A DNA stretch of 64,000 nt from Macrotis lagotis (taxonomy: Eukaryota > Chordata > Mammalia > Peramelemorphia > Peramelidae), in contig NC_133660.1 in the NCBI RefSeq assembly GCF_037893015.1, positions 288,583,078 through 288,647,077 on the forward strand, read 5' to 3'. Below the pieces are notes generated by a model. The model ran no database searches and was not told the DNA's origin. It saw nothing but the letters and a program-made list of their open reading frames with translations. Position 1 is the stretch's first letter. Each line of letters opens with the position of its first letter. The position numbers and the translations under genes were made by a program. Positions 1 to 11,415 of the stretch are shown one piece after another.

Positions 1-1049
1 TACAGACAAAATGGTAGATTTACAAAAATGAATGAAAAGTAAAAATAGAAAAAAATCAAGCCAACAAATAGGATAACGTAGTAACCATGAGGTAATCAGA
101 TATATTGCCAGCAGTTCTGATTATATTATCCATTAAAGAATCAAAATCTCCTGCGAAATGTGGAATGAAAATGAAGCAATATAAAAAATTGTGATGTCCA
201 TAGTAAAAGCAGCTAGAAATAGAAATGTGTAAAAATAGTTACATGCTGATGATAATAATGATGTTTTTCTTTGTTTTATATTAACAATTTATTAAATTTA
301 GGACATTAGAAAAAATTAAATTGTTTACCCAGGTAACACATTAAAAATCTCAGCGTTGAACTGGTTAGAGGAATATTTCAAGAATATAGTGGGACTATCT
401 GTTGTTAGAGATCTCCTGGATGAATCTTTAAAATTTAGAGATGATATATCAGAGAAGCAGTGTTTATATAAAGGGCCAAAAGTAATTAGTAGCTAAATTG
501 TTATCCAAACAATTCAGTGTTGAGTTAGTCACTTATTAACCTAGATGCGAATAGAAGAATTAACTAGTGTGTGTTGAGAATTCTATCCAAAGACAATATT
601 AATGGGAAAAAATACATTAAATTCTGCAAATTAAGGAAAATTGCTATGTGAATAGTACTGTGATTCATTTTGAGACTACAAAGTTAAAAATAAAAAGTAG
701 TCCATGCCTTCCATTTGAAGATTGAACTTATTAATAGAACAGAAGATATAAGATCATTTCAGAAGTGAAAAAAGATAAGTAGACAAATATAACAATAAAT
801 TTAAAAAACCCATAACACTTAATTATGACTAATTTCATTTAAAATTCAGCAAATTTTCAGGATGCTGCTAAAACAAGATGTTTTTAGAAAGCCAACAAAT
901 CTTTCTAGTTCTCATTAGACTCATAAAGTCAAGAAATAAATCAACATTGCACATAGAAAAAACAATAATACAGATTACAGATTTATGTATATATTAGAGA
1001 AATATAAATTAGAGATAAAAATGTGATGTTTCTCTTTCCCTCTTTTTCA
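1..1049. other. Intergenic, nothing recognised
   Basis: AT-rich DNA with no open frame of note and no repeat that I recognise. Confidence 0.5.
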
Positions 1050-1138
1050 TTATTTGTTTATTTATTTATTCATTCATACATCTATCCATTCATTCATTTA
1101 TTTATTTGTTTGTTTATTTGTTTGTTTGTTTGTTTTTA
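1050..1138 (+). repeat. (TTTG/TTTA/ATTC)n low-complexity tract
   Basis: Mixed tetranucleotide repeats leading into the T-rich tail of the antisense SINE. Confidence 0.85.
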
Positions 1139-1282
1139 GGTTTTTTGCAAGTCAAATGGGGTTAAGTGGCTTGCCCAAAGCCACACAGCTAGGTAATTAT
1201 TAAGTGTCTGAGACCAGATTTGAACCCAGGTACTCTTGACTCCAGGGACAGTACCTTATCCACTATGCCACCTAGCCAGCCC
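1133..1282 (-). mobile_element. tRNA-derived marsupial SINE, antisense
   Basis: Antisense copy from the T-rich tail through GCAAGTCAAATGGGGTTAAG and CACACAGCTAGGTAATTATT to CCACCTAGCCAGCCC. It follows a TTTG/TTTA/ATTC low-complexity stretch. Confidence 0.85.
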
Positions 1283-1576
1283 TGTCTTTCACTCTTGAAG
1301 AAGACTGCAACATCGGGAGGATGTTTTGCCAAGACAAGCACATGAATTGAATTTGAGTGAGGGGGGTGCTGTACTAACTATCCAGCCTCATCTTCTCCTC
1401 CAGGGTCATCTGAGTCCTGTAACCAAATATTAATCAAGCAAATAGTTAGTTGTGAGACAATTGGGGTTAAGTGGCTTGTTCAAGGTCACACAGCTGGTAA
1501 GTGACAAGCTGGATACAAACTGTCATCCTCCTGGCTCCAAGACTAGTGCTCTGTCCCCTTAACTACTTAGCTGTCC
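1283..1576 (-). mobile_element. Second, longer marsupial SINE type, antisense
   Basis: About 290 bp containing GCAACATCGGGAGGATG, ACAAGCACATGAATTG, a CTCCTCCAGGGTCATCTG block and a tRNA-like head GGTTAAGTGGCTTGTTCAAGG to CTTAGCTGTCC. It directly abuts the previous SINE. Confidence 0.7.
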
Positions 1577-1869
1577 TACACATGAAAAGAAGAGAACATG
1601 GTGATTAGGGATTTCTATTCAGTTCAATAAATTTATTGATGTTCTATTATATGCAAAAGATCAAATTAGAGAATTTATTCATAACTAAGGTTTGTCAAGT
1701 AAGATACAACATGAGTAGGAGGTGCTATAATGAAAAAGACAATATGCTAAGAGATACAAAAAATTTGTTGGAATGTCTAAGGAAAGATTCTTTTAAAGTT
1801 CAATATAGAGGAAAAAGAGTTTGTGGAGTTCACATTTCTTTTTACGGTTAATCTCCCATCCTTCACTTT

Positions 1870-4800
1870 ATTTTTTTTAATTTTAGAAAGATTTTATTTA
1901 TTTTGAGTTTTATAATTTTTCCCAACTCTCGCTTCCCTCCTCTCACCCCCCCCACAGAAGGCAGTTTGATAGTCCTTACATCATTCCCATAGTATGAATT
2001 GTTCAAAGTTGAATGTTATGAAAGAGAAATTATATCATTAAGGAAGAAACAAATAGCATGAGACATAGCAGAATTACATAATAAAACATTTTTTAAATTA
2101 AAGGTAATCCTTGGTCTTTGTTCAAACTCCACAATTCTTTCTTAGGATACAGATGGCATCCTCCATTACAGACATCCCAAAATTGTGCCTGAATGTTGCC
2201 TGTTGGTACGAGCAAGTCAATTAAGTTTGATTATCACTTGCATGTTACTGTTAGGGTATACTGTTCTTCTGGTTCTGATCATTTCGCTTAGTATCAGTTC
2301 ATGCAAATCCTTCCAGGCTTCCCTGAATTCATATCCACCCTGGGTTCTAATAGAACAATAATGTTCTCTCACATAAATATACCACAGTATGTTAAGCCAT
2401 TCTCTAATTGATGGACATTCCCTCAGTTTCCATTTCTTTACCACCACAAATAGAGTGGTTATGACAATTTTTGTACGGGTGAAGTTTTTCCCTTTTTCAT
2501 AATCTCTTCATGGTATAGACCCAGTAGTGGTATTGTTGGATCAAAGGATATGCACATTTTTATTGTCCTTTGGGCATAATTTCAAATTGCTCTCCAGAAA
2601 GGTTGGATGAGTTCACAATTCCACCAACAATGTATTCCACCACATCCCTTCCAACATTGATCATGGTCCTTTCTGATGATATTGGACAGTCTGAGAGGTG
2701 TGAGGTGGTACCTCAGAGATGTTTTAATTTGCATTTCTCTAATAATTAGTGATTTAGATCAATTATTCATATGATTATGGATTGCTTGATTTCCTCATCC
2801 ATAAATTGCCTTTGCATATCCTTTGACCTTTTCTCAATTGGGGAAGGGCTTGTCTTCTTTTAAAAAAAACTTTGCCTCAGTTTTCTGTATATTTTAGAGA
2901 TGAGTCCTTTGTCAGAAACACTAGTTGTAAAAATTGTTTCCCAATTTACTTCATTACTTTTGATCTTGGTTACAGTAGTTTTGTCTGTGCAAAAGCTTTT
3001 TAATTTAATGTAATCAAAATTATCTAGTTTGTTTTTAGTGATTTTCTCTTCCTTGGTCATAAACTGTTTCCCTTTCCATAGATCTGACAGGTAAACTATT
3101 CCCTAATCTTCTAGTTTGCTTATAATATTATTTTTTTAATATCTAGATCCTGTATCCATTTGGATCTTATCTTGGTATAGGGTATGAGGTGTTCGTCTAA
3201 TCCAAGTTTCTTCCATAGTAACTTCCAATTTTCCCAGCAGTTTTTATCCCAATAGCTAGACTCTTTAGGTATATCAAACAGCAGATTACTATAATCGTTT
3301 CCTGCTATTGCAACAAGTCTATTCCACTGATCCCACCACTCTATCTCTTAGCCAATACCAGACAGTTTTGATGATTGATGTTTTATAATATAATTTTAAG
3401 TCTTCTAGGGGTAAGCCACCTTATTTTGCACTTTTTTCCCCATTAAATCCCTAGAGATTCTCGACTTTTTATTTCTCCATATGAATTTACTTACAATTTT
3501 TTTTTCTAACTCATTGAAGTAATTTTTTGTAATTTTGATTGGTAGGGGCACTAAACATGTAGTTTAATTTTTGTAGAATTGTCCTATTTATTGTATATGC
3601 TTGGCCTGTCCATGAGCAGTTGATATATGCTTAGTTAGTTTATTCTGATTTTATTTGTGTGAGAAGTGTTTTGTAATTGTTTCCAAAAAGTTTCTGAGTC
3701 TGCTTTGACAGGTAGACTCCCAGGTATTTTATATTATCTGAGGTTACTGTGAATGGGATTTCTCTTTCCAGCTCTTTCTGCTGCATCTTGCTAGTCATAC
3801 ATGTAAATGTTGAGTATTTATGAGAGTTTATTTTATATCCTGTGACTTTGCTAATGTTACAAATTATTTCTAGTAGATTATAAGATGATTTTTTGGCATT
3901 CTTTAGGTATACCATCATGTCATCTGCAAAGAGTGAGAGTTTTGTCTCCTTCCTTCCCTATTCTAATTCTTTTGATTTCTTTTTCTTCTCTTATTGCTGA
4001 AGCTAACATTTCTAATACAATATTGAATAGTAGTGGTGATAATGGGCATCCTTGTTTTCTTGTCTATGTCTTCCTGTAACTCTTTTAACTTCTCTAAGAA
4101 TTTGGATGCTATCCCATTGGGTGCATACATATTTAGTATTAATATTACTTTATTCACTATGGTACCTTTTAGGAGGATAGAGTTTCCTTCTTTAGCTCTT
4201 TCAACACTATCTATTTTTGGAACTGCTTTGACTGAAATAAGCATTGCTACCCGGCTTTTTTTTTCACTTCAGCTGAAGTAAAATAGATTTTATTCCAGCC
4301 TTTTACATTTACTCTATGTGTATCTCTCTGCTTCAGATGAGTTTCTTTTAAGCAGCATATAGTAGGATACTGGTTTTTAATCCACTCTGCTATTCACTTA
4401 CATTTTAAGGGAGAGTTCATCCCATTCATATTCATATAATTCAATAATTATTACCACTTAATTGCCTTCCATGTTATCTTCCCTCTGCTTGTATTCCCCC
4501 CCTTTCCCTTTATCCATCTTCCTCAGTATTTTATTTCTGAATTCTGCCACCTTCAATTTGTTTGCCCTCCTATACCCAAACCCACCCCTTTCCCCCCTTT
4601 CCTTTGCCCCTTCTTCCTTCCCTTCCTTATTTTTATTCCCCTTTTCCTTCCCCTCCACTTTTCCCCTTTTAACACTTTAAAAGTAACATAATTTTCTTAA
4701 CTTAACTGAATGTATGTATGTTAACTTAAAGCCAATCTTATGACAATAAGATTCAGGCAGTTCTCATCTCCTCCCTTCTTCCCCTCAATTGCAATAACTC

Positions 4801-5580
4801 TTTTGGATCTCTTAATGCAGTGAGATTGACCCCTTTCAGTCTCCTCCATCCTCCCATATCTTTACTGTCCTCCTTTTTAAGGAGGTATTGCTTTTAAAAC
4901 ATTCTATCTGAGTCACAGAAAGGTCTTGAGTGTCCATCACTTCTGGCTATTCTCTCTACTAGAATTTCAATTATTGAGAGTTATTAGAGTATTTCTCCCA
5001 GATAAGGATATTTCCAGTTTAATCTTATTAGGTAACAGTTTTTAATCCCTTCCCCTCCTCCTTTTTGTTTAATTTTACCTTTTCATATGTGTCTTGAGTC
5101 TCCTGTTTGAAGTTCAAATTTTCTACTACACTCTGGTCTTTTCATCAGGAAAAGTTGTAATTCTCCCATTTCATTAAATGTCCATCTTTTGGGGCGGCTA
5201 GTTGGTGCAGTGGATAAAAGCACTGGCTTTATAGTCAGGAGTACCTGGGTTCAAATCTGATCCCAGACACTTAATAATAACCCAGCTGTGTGGCCTTGGG
5301 TAAGCCACTTAACGCCATTGGCCTTGCAAAAAAATAAAAAAAATGTCCATCTTTTGCCATGGAAGAGAAAGGTCAGCCTTGCTGGATAGTGGATTATTGG
5401 CTGCATTCCAGGCTTCCTTGCTTGTTGGAATATTGTGTTCCAGGTCCTTCAGTCCCTTAATGTTGATGCTGCCAGGTCCTGATTAATCCTTACTGTGGCT
5501 CCTTGGTATCTATTTCTTTCTGGCTTCTTGCAGGATTTTCTGTTTTATCTGATAGTTCTGGAATTTGGCTAAACTTTGAA
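1870..5580 (-). mobile_element. L1 LINE, 5'-truncated and internally deleted (A1)
   Basis: Read on the minus strand: C-terminal half of ORF1 (5580 to about 5110, with AKFQNYQIKQKILQEARK-like residues), an A/G-rich inter-ORF stretch (about 5100-4450), the start of the ORF2 endonuclease, then a jump near 4050 to the reverse transcriptase just before the FADDM box, the RT thumb ([20 protein letters not shown]), the ORF2 C-terminus (2217-2447, EFREAWKDLHELILSEM) and a 3' UTR with poly(A) at 1870. Between endonuclease and FADDM a full L1 has well over 1 kb more, so there is an internal deletion. Many stops and frameshifts: dead. It contains a SINE at 5191-5339. The 5' end is approximate. Confidence 0.9.
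5191..5339 (+). mobile_element. tRNA-derived SINE inside the A1 L1
   Basis: Sense copy starting GGGGCGGCTAG and ending in an A-rich tail, flanked by target-site duplications AATGTCCATCTTTT (5177-5190 and 5341-5354). It interrupts the L1 ORF1 end. Confidence 0.9.
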
Positions 5581-7120
5581 GGAAAAGAAATCACTTCTCT
5601 ATCTCTCAATATCCTTCAACCATTTGATCTCTCTTACTTCCATCCATCGATAACTAAACATTTTCAGATGATCATGCCTTCTTAATATACAATGCTCTCC
5701 AACCAATCTTTTACCTTTCCTATTTCTGTTGAATAAGGCATATTCACCTCAGCTATATTCCATCTGGTGAAATCTAACTGGTAAATTTATGGCTAGGATT
5801 TCACATTCCTCTAACGTGTTGCATAGACTTTGCTATTTCCATACAGACATTTGTATTTGTATTGTGACACACTATGTGATGTTTATTACAGAGTATAGTC
5901 TATGGAATTCAATTTGCTGAGAGCAAATTAAAAGTTTAACAGCATAAAGGTATACTACAACATAAATAACAGTAATTTGTGGTTCTGCAAGTCAATATGC
6001 GGTGCTTTTCAGGGAGATATGACTGCTCTACAGAATTCAGGAGACACTTTAGGTTTATTAAACTTTATTTCAGATAATTGAAAGAAGTTACCTAAAGAAG
6101 AACCTAGACTTGATAAATAATATTATGTGTGGCACTTCTCTTTAGCCTATTTTCTTCTCTCATTCATTCTGGATTATCTGTAAACAAACTGCAGGAGATC
6201 CTTTAGATCACCAGGGCTTCTTGTTTGGGTCCCCTGCTTATCCCACTATACTAACAACACCCTACTGGCTTGCATTTCTTTAAGTCTCAAACTCAACATA
6301 CCTATTTACATCCTAATATAACTTCATCTAATATTGAAAATATTAAGATTTTTGTGTAATTATTCAATCATTTTATTAAAATACCTGGTATTCATTCTCA
6401 TAAGGAATTATTATACTAAATTTCAGGAGGAAAAACTTAACCATGCGCTGGACTAGTGACCATATAATATCATTTGATAGTATAGTTTTACTGCAAATTC
6501 AACATATTAAATAAATATTGATTAAATTCCACATATATAAATAATACTAGACTGTTGAATCTGAGCCTCCAAAAAAAAGAACTCTCACCAACATGATTTT
6601 ATTGAAAAATTACGCAATAAATTTGATATTTATGTTATAATTTAAAGGAAAAGAGATGGAATTTATACAATTTTGAATAATAGTTTATAAATAATGCAAT
6701 GACCCCAAACTAGCATTGCTTCTTAGACTATAAGCTCAATATATTGATGGTAATATAAGTTTCTTGAGGTCATGTGTTAACTATTTCTCTATAGTCTCTC
6801 TTTATATTTTCTATATCTCCATAGTTTTATTAGATCTGTCTCTTTCCACCTACTAATATCTTTTTTCTGTGTTTGCTATCTCTTAGTATCATGGTACCTC
6901 AACTATAATTGACACAACTAAATGTTTATTGATGAATTTCAATCAGCATTTCCATTCAACAAACATTTCCAACATTCCACTGAATGCTGTACTAGGTGTT
7001 AGCTACATCAGTTAAACAAGACTATACTACCTTCGCTCCATTCATAGAATTATAATATAGGGAATGACCTATACACAGATAATTTTGAATGTTGTGCAAT
7101 TAATATGTTGCCACATTTGC

Positions 7121-7290
7121 TGTTTTCTTGGCAAAGACACTGAAGTGGTTAACCATTTTCTTTTCCATGAAGAAACTGAGGCAAATGAGGCTAATTGACT
7201 TGCTCGGTGTCACTCAGCTAGTAAGTGTCTGGGACAAGATTTGAATTCAGCAAGGAGAATTTTCTTGAGTGCAATACCCACACTTTATCA
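7121..7290 (-). mobile_element. MIR/MAR-type SINE, antisense (A1)
   Basis: TTTTCTTGGCAAAGACACTG, then GAAACTGAGGCAAATGAGG and GTCACTCAGCTAGTAAGTGTC: the antisense of a core-type SINE. Present in A3, deleted from A2. Confidence 0.75.
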
Positions 7291-9583
7291 ATTTTTCTAT
7301 CTAAAGGGCCACATAGATAATAATTCCAGATAAATACAAATGAGAGGTACAAAAGTCATTGCTCTATAAGTTTATACATGAAGTTTATTGGAAGTAAAAA
7401 ATCAGGATTAGAGGCTTATAATTTCTAAGACAACTCCAAAGGCATTGAACCAAATCACACTTTACATCTCAGCAAATTAAGGCAATCCAAGGTAAGTACT
7501 AATTTTTGGCCTTATGTTGGAAGGCAAGTCTCCTATCTCTAAATGAAGAAAACTTTCTTCAGCACCATACTGCCTATCTCTAAACAGATAATTTTATTTA
7601 ACTAAGAATTATTCAATATGTACTCACTAAGTACAAGAGATTATATAAGGAATGGAATAAATTCAAAGAAAAATTAATAAAGAAAAGAGATATTCAACAA
7701 TTCTGGATCATAATAAAAAATACAAATCATTTCGAGAAGTAACAGATAAAAGTAATTTTAAGAAAGGTAGACATGAAATACATTCTAGACAATGCTCTAG
7801 AATTCTTTCTCTGTGAAATAATATCATAATGCTCATGTGGAGGAAGAGGATGACAATGATTACTATTAATATTGTGTGATTTAGAAAACATTGGCAAAGA
7901 AGGCTATCAAGGAGAGGCAAGTTCAGATTAGTCCAAGAATAACCACAGTGTCGTCATCTGGAGAAGCCCTCTTAATCCCATATATCTCCATCTGTGACTG
8001 TATTTTCACTGAAGTAAATTTCCTTTTGTTACAGACTACATTTGCGTTCAAGTCTCAATCTCAGAGTACCTATTTACATCCTAATACAACTTAATCTAAT
8101 ATGTAAAATATTAAGATTATGTAATTATTCAATTAAATTTTTAAAATACGTATATATAAAACAAAATAATGTCAAGAATTGCATTATCTGATAGAGGTAT
8201 ATGCAAAATTGAGAGGCACTCTCAAATTGACAAAAGTTTAAAACCATGGTGATAGATCAAATTGCTAAGGAAGAGAGATATCAGTGAATCTATTATACCC
8301 CAGTATTTTTGAATAGTACTCATGTTTAGGGAGCATGTGGAGATGCCAGTAAATTGTACACAGAAATAGAATTTAATGGCTTAGGAGAGTTGGGATAATA
8401 ATATGTGACTTACGCCTGGTGAGTAATTCTTTTCTTCATGTTTGTGCATCTTAACTCTCTATTTTTCTGATATGGTTACTGTATTCCTTTTTTTTTGTTT
8501 TTGTTTTTGTTGTCTATCTAAAGAGCCCATTGCTTAGCACAGTTCCTGCTTCATAATAAACAGGTAAGTAGTATTGATGGACTGATTTATTGAATTTGGT
8601 CCTCTTTGTTTCAGTCCCTCTAATATTTTGGATCCATCAGGACATGAATAATTGTTTTTCTCATCTTTATGACAATATATACCTAATGTAGTGCCCCGGA
8701 AAGACCAATATTTTGTTAAAAATTTGTTGGAACACATTTGAATACAATGACAGTATGACAGTATGCCTTATTGTGAGATGGGAATAAAGTATACTTTTTT
8801 TCCTCTTCTATTTCATTATTCATGTGATCTAATATACACTAAGGAAATACCTCAAGCCATACTAAGTCTCTAAGGGAAAGAGAGGAAATACAATTGAAGA
8901 GCTCCTGGAAAGTAGGTTCAAGGAGCTTCCTTTTTGCCAGAAGGACCTTCAGGTTTACACGAATATGCCAAAATATATCTTCATTGCATAGCACCAGGTC
9001 CCCAATGACTATGGATTCACACAAATCTAAATCAGTTTTATTACATGAACTCAAAGGGTTAATAACATTCCTTGGCTTTTACCCTCATCATAGAATTTGA
9101 ATATGGAGCCATATTCAAAAGAAAGATTGAGGTTTATTCATGTCCACAGCAGAATATCTACAAAAGTAAATTAATGGGAAGCTCATACAAAAGAATTTTT
9201 TAAAACTCTGCCTAAAGAAAAACATTAACAAAACATAAATATAAGTCTTGTATAGAAGATGTCACTAGAGGAGAACCTTAAAGGTACTTTGGGGTTTCTG
9301 GAAGCCTGGAGAACGTAGAAAATTCCTAATGTGGGACGCAGCTTTTGAACAGGTTTAGGTGAGATGAAATGGCAGGGACCAACAGGAGTGACACCAGTAT
9401 AGATGAAAATAGGATCCAGGTTTGGTTGTGCAGATTTTACCTTGAAATACTACGATCAGGATGAGACCTTGCAATACTACGATCAGGATGAGACTACTAG
9501 GAATAGTTTTAATGAATTCATTTATGAAAAAAGTTACTGGATGAATGACTTAAAATAAAAAAATTGCACAAATATTTGTTAGG

Positions 9584-9586
<3 letters not shown>

Positions 9587-9632
<46 letters not shown>
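9587..9632 (+). repeat. (TA)n microsatellite (A1)
   Basis: About 22 TA units, then GTATGTATATATG. Confidence 0.95.
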
Positions 9633-9638
<6 letters not shown>

Positions 9639-10206
9639 ATATGCCTTCAAATATTAACTGGCTAGATTCAATGACCTCTGAAATGTTGAGGATTGAATTA
9701 GAAAAGAAATTGGAAGAAGCACACACATAATTAAAACTAAACAAACAAAATGAAACAAGTAGGAATTTCGTCAATCCAAGTTCTGGGAGGGACTTCGATT
9801 ATTATTCATTTCAAGCCCCTAGGTTGAAAGATGGGGGCCAAAGGTCAAGAGAAACTTTTTTTTTCCAACTCTCCATAATCCCTAACCCTATCTGAGTTTG
9901 ACCTGGACTCTTGAACCTAAGGAGAACTTCAGAACATCATCAGAAGTGTGTCCCAACAGATTCATGATTCAGACTAAAGAAAAGTTCAATTTGTAGTTCA
10001 TATGTATTTGTATTTGTAGTGAAATTTGGGACTACAACCATAGGATAAAACAATACAATTTCTAATAAAATTAATTTAATATTCTACTTGGAAAAAACAT
10101 GCAAACTTTTATTCTTGTTAGAGTAGAAGATAAGACAAATAAAGTTTAAAAAAAAAGAAAAAAGAAAACTGTATAAATCATTCCCCTATTCATTTTTTAA
10201 AGTTGT

Positions 10207-10349
10207 TTCTTTTGGGCAAGGCAATGGGATTAAGTGACTTGCCCAAAATCACAAAGTGAGGTAATTATTAAGTGTCTGAGGACAGATTTGAACTCAGGTC
10301 TTTCTGACTCCAGGACTGATGTTCTATACACAGCACCACCTAGCTCCCC
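10207..10349 (-). mobile_element. tRNA-derived SINE, antisense (A1)
   Basis: GGCAAGGCAATGGGATTAAG through to CACCACCTAGCTCCCC. Shared with A2 (43892-44029). Confidence 0.85.
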
Positions 10350-10590
10350 TTCATTCCTCTTTTCTTGCATGAAATAGCTTTTCCACCCTAGCAAGGATTT
10401 ACTAAGGTTTGTGTGAGTACTCTGTTGGATATTAGTGAAGATAAAATATTTAGATATGATTAAATTCAATGTATTTAAGCTTTTGTGCTTTACATTATTT
10501 TATTATATATTTTCCAAATATATTTAAAAATTGTTTTCATTCTATAATATTTGTAATATTTAAGTTCCATATTTTAGGACTTAGTTTCAT

Positions 10591-10613
10591 ATGATAATAT
10601 TTCATATTATCAT
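10591..10613. repeat. Short perfect hairpin, loop TTC (A1)
   Basis: Ten-base arms ATGATAATAT and ATATTATCAT around TTC. The A2 counterpart (44273-44295) has the reverse-complement loop GAA. Confidence 0.85.
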
Positions 10614-10699
10614 AAAGATAATATTAAGCTCCAATATTCAGGATAATTGTGTTAATAAAGTATAATTAATATGCTCAGAAGGCAATAAAATGTGCATAC

Positions 10700-11415
10700 C
10701 CTTTGATTCAGCAATACCATTACTAAGTTGATATCCTAAAAAAGATTCAAAAAAGTGTAAAAAAACTCACATGTACAAAAATGGTCATAGCATTTCTTTT
10801 CTTTCTTTTTTTTAATAGCAGCTGTTTTTGAGGGGACAAAGAATTGCAAATTGAAGGAATGCCCACCAATTGGGGAATGTCTGAACAAATTGTATTATGG
10901 AAAACTATTGTTCAATAAGAAATCATAAGGGATGAAACTTTAGAAAAAGTCTAGAAGGACTTGTATAAACTGACACTGAGTGAAGGGAGAAGAACCAGAA
11001 GAACATCTCCCCACTAACAACAACACGGGCTGATGAGCATCTATGATAGACTTGTTCATTTCAATAGTGCAACAATCAAAGAAAATTCTAAAAACCTTGT
11101 GATGGGAAAAACCATCCACATCCAGAGAAGGAATGGTGAAGTTTAAATGTCGACCAAATCTTGCTATCTTCAATTTTTAAAAGTTGTTTTATGTATTACA
11201 TTATTATTTTCTCTTTAATGTTTTTCTTCCCATACCAAATGATTCTTCTTTCACAACAAAAATCATCTTTATTTAGCATAATTATATATGTACAACCTAT
11301 ATCAAATTGCTTTCTGTCAGGAAGAAGAAAGGAAGAAAAATGTAAAACTCAAAACCTTTGAAAAAATGATTTACAAAAACTATTGTTGCGTGTTGTTGAA
11401 AAACAAAAATATTTT
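10700..11415 (+). mobile_element. Old L1 3' end, sense (A1)
   Basis: TGCATACCCTTTGATTCAGC, ACAAAGAATTGCAAATTGAA, ACTGACACTGAGTGAAGGGA and TCCACATCCAGAGAAGG match the ORF2 C-terminus and 3' UTR seen at 25524-26245. Ends with TGTAAAACTCAAAACC. The right edge is approximate. Confidence 0.8.

Larger units (their letters stand above)
5581..10206. other. Non-coding part of segment A (copy 1)
   Basis: Apart from the SINE at 7121 and the TA tract, no gene is visible. Short open frames such as 7891-8094 are shared by all copies but differ by indels and have no protein-like composition. The counterparts at 40105-43891 and 60012-64000 are the same. Confidence 0.55.
1978..10980 (+). repeat. Segmental duplication, segment A copy 1 (oldest)
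   Basis: Collinear with 36513-44666 and with 56471-64000. It contains the internally deleted L1 with its SINE, then about 5 kb without genes, a TA microsatellite, an antisense SINE and the start of a plus-strand L1 3' end. It is the most diverged copy: for example a 27-bp tandem duplication at about 9441-9495 and a 9-bp one near 8748-8765 are absent from the other two. Unlike them it keeps the true L1 3' end (1870-1978) on the left and the full L1 3' end (to about 11415) on the right. Confidence 0.93.

Noticed and set aside
5191-5260. tRNA-like heads that could be called tRNA genes
   Set aside because: They are the 5' parts of dispersed SINEs with A-tails and target-site duplications.
7891-8094. 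Small open frames shared by A1, A2 and A3 (7891, 41610, 62316)
   Set aside because: Frame ends shift with indels between copies, the composition is not protein-like, and sharing follows from the duplication.
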